Shown here: piece after piece, positions 6,836 through 11,303 of the stretch
Numbering within the stretch: the stretch's first letter is position 1
Layout: every line of letters begins with the position of its first letter
Assembly (NCBI GenBank): GCA_964459305.1
Contig: CAYWNA010000353.1
Coordinates: 1 to 11,303, forward strand
Direction: 5' to 3'
DNA length: 11,303 bases
Source: CAYWNA01 sp964459305
GTDB lineage: Bacteria; Planctomycetota; Planctomycetia; Pirellulales; Pirellulaceae
Program-made: the position numbers and the translations under genes
Notes under the pieces: generated by a model
Told to the model about the DNA's origin: nothing
The model's database searches: none
What the model saw: the letters and a program-made list of their open reading frames with translations, nothing else

Positions 6836-7870
6836 ATGAACCAGTCGGAGAAACCGCCTGTCGTGCAACAAGCCCTTCAAAGTGTGCTGGGCGCGTTCGG
6901 TCTGGAAACGCCCGTCGATGTACAGCCGGCTGGCGGCACGGCGTCGCCGAAATGGTCGGTCCGGTCGGCGGGCGGACGGTTCCTGGTGCGGATTCGGGCT
7001 GCCGAGTTTGCCGACCGTGAGTCCGTCCGTTTCGATCACGATGCGCTCGGTCGGCTCAAGAAAGCGGGACTGCCGGTGCCCACCCCGTTGGCGACAGCCG
7101 ATGGTGCCACCTGGCTGTCTCTGGATGGCCGCGTGTACGAAGTCCTCCAATGGGTCGACGGCGAACCATTCGACGAAACTGACCTCGATGCGGTTCACGA
7201 AGTGGGCGCACTGCTGGCTCGATTTCATCGCGCGCTAGCTGAGGACGTTCCCCCAGGCAAGGAAGGGAGGCGGCGAGAGGATCACCCTGACTTGTTGGAG
7301 CCATACTTGGTCGCAGCACGCAAGTTGGAGCAGGGCGCTGACTGGTGTCGGCAACTGGACGAGGTCGCGCGCCAGTTGGATCTCGTTCGACACAACTTGG
7401 ACGCCGGCCTGTACGCGAGCCTGCCACACAGCCTGATTCATGGCGATTTCCATCCTGGGAACGTGCGTTTTCGTGGCTCTATTGTTGCGGCCATCTACGA
7501 CTTCGACTACTTGAACGTACAGGCGCGGGCGCGGGACGTTAGCGATGGGCTGATGTTCTTTGCGGCCGGGCGGGATGTACCGTTGGATCCCGACGACATC
7601 CGAAGTCTGACTCAGCCGTTCTCGCTGGATCGTCACCGCTGCCGGGTGCTCTTGCGGGGATACGAGAGCATGAGTCCGTTGACCGACTCGGAGTGGCTGG
7701 CTTTGCCGCTATTGGTTCGATCACGTTGGCTGCAGATGCGGCTGCGCGGTTCGCGAAAGGTGCTCGAGAACGACAAAGTCAGTTACGTTCTGGATGAGCT
7801 TTGGGAAGTGATTGACTGGCTGGACCACGAAGCGTCGGAGTTCTTCGACGACCTGCGTACCGCGTCGTAG
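6836..7870 (+). CDS. APH/homoserine-kinase-type (ThrB/SrkA-like) small-molecule kinase
   Basis: 344 aa from the ATG at 6836, chosen for the GAGGGG site 8 nt upstream. This is a protein-kinase-like fold of the aminoglycoside phosphotransferase superfamily. The N-lobe spans about residues 20-110, with the beta strands FLVRIR and VYEVLQWVDGEPF as the hinge. The catalytic loop HGDFHPGN covers residues 202-209 (catalytic Asp204, metal Asn209), and YDFDY has metal-binding Asp222. Members phosphorylate a hydroxyl on a small metabolite using ATP in the cytoplasm. The HGDFHPGNV and DFD forms fit the homoserine/choline/SrkA branch better than antibiotic-resistance enzymes. It is first in the rightward unit, followed after 65 bp by a URO-D-like gene, so a sugar or sugar-derivative substrate produced by the secreted enzymes is plausible. 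The family is firm; the substrate is not known. An antibiotic-resistance role is not supported by the context. Confidence 0.88.
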   Translation: MNQSEKPPVVQQALQSVLGAFGLETPVDVQPAGGTASPKWSVRSAGGRFLVRIRAAEFADRESVRFDHDALGRLKKAGLPVPTPLATADGATWLSLDGRVYEVLQWVDGEPFDETDLDAVHEVGALLARFHRALAEDVPPGKEGRRREDHPDLLEPYLVAARKLEQGADWCRQLDEVARQLDLVRHNLDAGLYASLPHSLIHGDFHPGNVRFRGSIVAAIYDFDYLNVQARARDVSDGLMFFAAGRDVPLDPDDIRSLTQPFSLDRHRCRVLLRGYESMSPLTDSEWLALPLLVRSRWLQMRLRGSRKVLENDKVSYVLDELWEVIDWLDHEASEFFDDLRTAS

Positions 7871-7935
7871 CTGAAAGGAAAATGGGCCCACACTGAACAC
7901 CATGTGAAAGACCTGCCGCAGGAGTCTCCTTCGCG

Positions 7936-9024
7936 ATGATGACCTCACAAGAGCGCGTTCTGACAGCGTGCGCCTTCCAACCGCCGGACAGGATCCCCCG
8001 GTTCGATAGTTTCTGGGAGCTTCCCGAATCATGGCGCAAGAGGCTTGGCGACCGAGAGGATCTGAGCGACATCTCGATATGGTATCCCGATGAAACGCCC
8101 TTTCCCACGAGGGCTCGCCATCTGAAAGAGGAAGACGGGTACATTTACGAGGTGGATGGTTGGGGCAGGACCGTCCGGCGTCGAACGGATGCCTTTTTCG
8201 TCGATACCCTCGAAGTGCCTGTCCCCGAGGCGACCGATCCGGATTTGGTACGCTTCGATCCGCCGGAGTTGGATCGTCGGTACCTGACGGGGAGAGCGGA
8301 TCCTTCGGTCACCTTCGAAAACGCGGCCGAGGCGGAACAATCGCTGGCAACGGACAAGAGGCGGCACTGCGTATTCGGCAAGACGGGCGGCCCTTATCTG
8401 CGTTCGACCTACGTTCGCGGCGAAGCTCAATTCTTGATGGACATGGCGGCCGACCCACCGTTGGCCCGGGCCCTTGCTGACAAGATGGCAGATCATCTGA
8501 CTGCTGTGGGCACGGAACAGATCCGGCGTTGGCAGCTTCAGAATACCGGGATCTGGATCTACGACGACATGGCCTACAACCGCGGGCCGATGTTCGGGCC
8601 GGCCCAGTTCGAAAAAGTGCTGCTGCCGGCATACCAAAGGATGATCAAGGCGTACAAGGACGCCGGAGCAAAGTATGTCTTCCTGCACTCGGATGGTGAC
8701 GTCCGGCCGATCCTCGACATGCTTGTCGATGCAGGCATCGAGGGACTCAACCCTCTGGAACGCCGGGCCGGTATGGACATCGGCGAGTTGCGCCGGCGCT
8801 ATCCGAGGCTCGTTCTCACCGGTGGAATGTGCAACACCCACACTCTGATCAAAGGGAGCAAGCAGGAAATCGAGGCAGAGGCGCGCGAGATCATTGATTT
8901 GGGGCGCGATGGCGGCATCGTGATCGGTAGCCATTCCGTGAGCCCCGAGATCCCGCTGGAGAACTTCCTCATGTATCACAATGTCTGTGTGACCTACGGC
9001 AACTTTGCCGCAGGCGAAATTTGA
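7936..9024 (+). CDS. Uroporphyrinogen-decarboxylase-fold protein 1 (URO-D/methyltransferase superfamily)
   Basis: 362 aa, full length for the family, starting at an ATG-ATG pair with GCAGGAG about 11 nt upstream. The family signature is clear: N-terminal SQERVLTACAFQPPDRIPRF; IYDDMAYNRGPMF with FGPAQFEKVLLP (about residues 208-231); then LHSDGD (His251, Asp253), GIEGLNPLE, GGMCNTHTL and GSHSVSPEIP (His333). It lacks the RQAGRYLPEY segment of true HemE, so it is not the haem-pathway enzyme. The H-x-C and later Cys that bind zinc in MtaA/CmuA-type methylcobamide methyltransferases are replaced by H-x-D and His. The fold is therefore URO-D, but the reaction (methyl transfer, decarboxylation or other) is open. 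The gene sits 10 bp before the oxidoreductase and is likely co-translated with it. The superfamily call is firm and the function unknown. Confidence 0.9.
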   Translation: MMTSQERVLTACAFQPPDRIPRFDSFWELPESWRKRLGDREDLSDISIWYPDETPFPTRARHLKEEDGYIYEVDGWGRTVRRRTDAFFVDTLEVPVPEATDPDLVRFDPPELDRRYLTGRADPSVTFENAAEAEQSLATDKRRHCVFGKTGGPYLRSTYVRGEAQFLMDMAADPPLARALADKMADHLTAVGTEQIRRWQLQNTGIWIYDDMAYNRGPMFGPAQFEKVLLPAYQRMIKAYKDAGAKYVFLHSDGDVRPILDMLVDAGIEGLNPLERRAGMDIGELRRRYPRLVLTGGMCNTHTLIKGSKQEIEAEAREIIDLGRDGGIVIGSHSVSPEIPLENFLMYHNVCVTYGNFAAGEI

Positions 9025-9034
9025 CGAGACTGCC

Positions 9035-10228
9035 ATGTCAACGAACCAACCTGTTCGCGTCGGCGCCATCGGCTGCGGCCAGTTCATGAGCCGACAGCAC
9101 ATTCAGACCGTTAACAGAAGTCCCCTGCTAAGTCTCCAACATCTTGCGGACCTGAATGAAAAGAAACTGAGCCGTGTGGCGGAAAGATATCTTCCGGTCC
9201 GTTCCAGCACGGATTGGCGGGAAGTCGTTTCTGACCCAGACGTAGATGTGGTGGTCGTCGGCGTCGTGCCGGACCTTCATCCCGAGATCTGTCGCGCGGC
9301 CTTGCAGCACGGCAAACCGGTGTACGTGGAGAAGCCGATGGCGCCGACGCCCGACGAGTGTCTCGCTATTGACCGCATGGCCCGGAAGCACAACATCCCG
9401 GTCGCGGTCGGTTTCAATCGGCGGTTTGCTCCGGCCACTCAACTCTTGGCCAAGGCTTTTCGAACGGCCAAGCCACCGGTTTCGGTCTTCTACCGGATCA
9501 GCGACGACGACCGCATCCGGCCACCCGAGCAGAAGTGGAAGTTGCAGGATCGCTTGTTGATCGAAGTCGTGCACATTTTCGATCTACTGACGTACATGAT
9601 CGGGGCCGAGCCGGTGCGCATCTGCGCGCGAGAGACCCGCTTCAATGATGCCTTAGTAACGATCGACTTCGACAATGGCAGTCGGGCCACGGTACTGTCG
9701 TCGTCCTATGGCTCGCTGGCTCAGCCAAAGGAGCATCTGGAAGCAGTGCTTGGTCGCGGCGCGGTGGAGATGGACGATTACGTCGAGTTCCGAAGCTACG
9801 GCCTGGCTGACGTTCCATCCCTTCAACGTTTCGCTGGTCGGCCTTACGACGATTGCGACAATAGGCACGTGGAGGATTTCGCTCGGCGCGGGCGGGAAGC
9901 CTTGCTCGAGCTGCGCCGGCGATACAACCAGATCATGATCGACTCCGGCGTTCTGAAAGACAGCGCCAGCGCAGGAGCTTGGGCACGGGCAAGGGAGTTA
10001 TTCGGCGATCCGCCGCTTCCCCAGGTCAACTACGCTTCGGATAAGGGTTGGGGCCGAGCATTGGAGTGCTTTTGCGCTGCGGTGATGCGAGGCGCAGAGC
10101 CGGAGAACGCTAACGCCATCCACGGAAATCGGGCCACCGCCTGCGCCGTCTCGGCCCGGCGATCAATCGAAACGGGTCAACCGGTGAATCTCAATCCACA
10201 GGATTGGCTGGCCGCTACGGATTCATAG
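9035..10228 (+). CDS. Gfo/Idh/MocA-family NAD(P)-dependent oxidoreductase
   Basis: 397 aa from the ATG at 9035, 10 bp after the preceding stop. A TTG at 9005 would overlap that gene and adds residues before the Rossmann fold, so it is less likely. The N-terminal dinucleotide-binding fold begins VRVGAIGCGQFMSRQH (residues 7-22), followed by the DVVVVGVVPDLH strand, the family hallmark VEKPMAP (Glu99-Lys100-Pro101) and VGFNRRFAP (125-133). The C-terminal alpha/beta substrate domain includes LIEVVHIFDLLTYMIG, where His180 is the probable catalytic His and Asp183 follows. Such enzymes oxidise or reduce a hydroxyl or keto group on sugars, inositols or their derivatives in the cytoplasm. Its place between two URO-D-fold genes and downstream of a kinase points to catabolism of a modified sugar or polyol. 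Enzyme class is firm; substrate and cofactor (NAD versus NADP) are not determined. Confidence 0.92.
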   Translation: MSTNQPVRVGAIGCGQFMSRQHIQTVNRSPLLSLQHLADLNEKKLSRVAERYLPVRSSTDWREVVSDPDVDVVVVGVVPDLHPEICRAALQHGKPVYVEKPMAPTPDECLAIDRMARKHNIPVAVGFNRRFAPATQLLAKAFRTAKPPVSVFYRISDDDRIRPPEQKWKLQDRLLIEVVHIFDLLTYMIGAEPVRICARETRFNDALVTIDFDNGSRATVLSSSYGSLAQPKEHLEAVLGRGAVEMDDYVEFRSYGLADVPSLQRFAGRPYDDCDNRHVEDFARRGREALLELRRRYNQIMIDSGVLKDSASAGAWARARELFGDPPLPQVNYASDKGWGRALECFCAAVMRGAEPENANAIHGNRATACAVSARRSIETGQPVNLNPQDWLAATDS

Positions 10229-10294
10229 GTTCGCGGTTCCGGCACCCGGACGCGAGCCACGAAACGTCATGCCGTGCCAGCAAGGAAGGACAAG

Positions 10295-11303
10295 ATGGAT
10301 TCAACCGTTGAGCAGCGCATCGCGAGATACCAGGCATGGAGACTGCGGGAACCGGTTGATCGACCGATGATCGGGGTCCTTTGGGAGCCAGATATTCCCC
10401 CTTTGCCTGAGTTCCTCGGACATGTCGGCATCGGGGAAGAGGTTTCTGCCGAGCAGATCCAGCCGGCGATGTTTCTCCCGTATGTTGAACGTTGGCGCCA
10501 ACGAGCATCGGAACTGCCGGGAGATCTGATTCAGCGATTCGCGCCGGCTTTCGGTATCCCGTGGGTCGAAGCAATCGCAGGTTGCAGCGTTGAGGCGCAT
10601 CCCGGCTCGTTATGGGCGGAACCTTGTTTGCACAGCTACGCCGACCGGCCCCCGATCCATCTCGGCCCAGACAACCCATGGCTTTGCAGACTCATCGAGT
10701 TGACGCGTGCGATGGTCGCGGCTGCCAACGGTCGATACCCGATCGCCGTGCCCCAAATGCGAGGCCCATTGGACGCGCTGGCAGCGATGCGGACGCCCGA
10801 GCAGATGTGCATTGATTTCGTCGAGTGTCCGCAGGATGTGTCGGACGTCCTCGATGAGTTGACCGATCTATGGATTGGCATTGGCCAAGCGGTCCTCGAC
10901 GCAATCCCTCCGTTCCACGGTGGCTACTGCGCTCGGATGAACATGTGGGCTCCCGGCCCGGCCATCACACTGCAGAACGACGTCTCAACGCTACTCTCTC
11001 CCCAGACATACAACGAGTACGTACTGCCCTGCGACGAGAAGATCGTCCGCCATTTTCCCTTTACCGAGTTTCACGCACATAGCAGCGAGCACCACCAGGT
11101 GGAAAACCTGTTAACACTGGAAAGGCTCACGGCGATCGAGTTCACTTTGGAACATACGCTGGGTGGACCACCGCTGGAAACAACCCTCCCGATTGCAGAA
11201 CGCGTTCTCGACAGCAAGCCCCTACTGCTGGCAAGCCTTGATATAGAAACCGCGGAGACATGCATTCGACAACTACCCCATGAAGGGCTCTGTGTGATGA
11301 TCG
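10295..11303 (+). CDS. Uroporphyrinogen-decarboxylase-fold protein 2, 3' end outside the window
   Basis: The reading frame opens at the ATG at 10295 (purine-rich AAGGAAGGA upstream) and stays open for 336 codons to the window edge, so the C-terminus is missing. Related proteins suggest only a few tens of residues are lost. The start reads MDSTVEQRIARYQAWRLREP. Later URO-D hallmarks are a GGYCARMNMWAPG strand (209-221), LQNDVSTLLSPQTYNEYVLP (226-245), and the His-rich FHAHSSEHHQ (259-268) where methyltransferase relatives have a metal-binding His-x-Cys. It then runs LTAIEFTLEH and LLLASLD. Overall sequence similarity to URO-D protein 1 is low by eye, so this is a different subfamily rather than a recent duplicate. 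It follows the oxidoreductase by 66 bp and probably belongs to the same operon. No RQAGRYLPEY segment is present, so it is not HemE. Superfamily likely; function unknown. Confidence 0.82.
   Translation, partial: MDSTVEQRIARYQAWRLREPVDRPMIGVLWEPDIPPLPEFLGHVGIGEEVSAEQIQPAMFLPYVERWRQRASELPGDLIQRFAPAFGIPWVEAIAGCSVEAHPGSLWAEPCLHSYADRPPIHLGPDNPWLCRLIELTRAMVAAANGRYPIAVPQMRGPLDALAAMRTPEQMCIDFVECPQDVSDVLDELTDLWIGIGQAVLDAIPPFHGGYCARMNMWAPGPAITLQNDVSTLLSPQTYNEYVLPCDEKIVRHFPFTEFHAHSSEHHQVENLLTLERLTAIEFTLEHTLGGPPLETTLPIAERVLDSKPLLLASLDIETAETCIRQLPHEGLCVMI

Noticed and set aside
6836..7870. Aminoglycoside-resistance phosphotransferase
   Set aside because: The shared HGDFHPGN loop is superfamily-wide. The operon context and DFD variant fit a metabolic kinase, and no mobile element or resistance gene is nearby.
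7912..7922. CCTGC-C-GCAGG inverted repeat next to the ribosome binding site of URO-D-like protein 1
   Set aside because: A one-base loop cannot form a hairpin, and the symmetry is short enough to be chance around a GCAGGAG site.
7936..9024. Assignment as haem-pathway uroporphyrinogen decarboxylase (HemE)
   Set aside because: The N-terminal RQAGRYLPEY-type substrate-binding segment is missing and the gene context is catabolic, not haem synthesis.
8029..9102. Minus-strand open frame of 357 aa
   Set aside because: It is antisense to URO-D-like protein 1, whose motifs are unambiguous. It has no recognisable product.

Overview
The window is gene-dense and GC-rich. By eye it suggests a planctomycete or related PVC-group bacterium, possibly from a metagenome. 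The reasons are the very large secreted multidomain esterase with a DUF1080/LamG-like front domain, the secreted glycosidase-like protein, the Gfo/Idh/MocA dehydrogenase and two uroporphyrinogen-decarboxylase (URO-D)-like proteins. This assignment rests on gene content only; there is no rRNA or other phylogenetic marker.

The layout is two divergent transcription units around a 136-bp control region (6700-6835). The leftward (-) unit runs GntR/FCD regulator (6699-5995), giant secreted tandem alpha/beta-hydrolase (5953-2693), then secreted glycoside-hydrolase-like protein (2673-25), with gaps of 41 and 19 bp. The rightward (+) unit runs APH/ThrB-type small-molecule kinase (6836-7870), URO-D-like protein 1 (7936-9024), Gfo/Idh/MocA oxidoreductase (9035-10228), then URO-D-like protein 2 (10295 to beyond the window edge), with gaps of 65, 10 and 66 bp. 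The control region holds three 10-bp-phased ATTCG repeats forming a near-perfect 22-bp palindrome. These overlap a sigma70-like promoter candidate reading right, which looks like an operator for the adjacent regulator.

Working model (inference): this is a regulated catabolic island. The two exported proteins remove ester groups from, and cleave or bind, an unknown extracellular glycan or glycoside. The released compound is then phosphorylated, oxidised and handled by the two URO-D-fold proteins in the cytoplasm. The two exported proteins carry related beta-rich domains, at the C-terminus of one and the N-terminus of the other, which suggests a common target or partner. The substrate cannot be read from sequence. 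No transporter, corrinoid protein or sulfatase is visible in the window.

No gene-free stretch exceeds 300 bp. I saw no tRNA, rRNA, CRISPR array, insertion sequence or convincing terminator.
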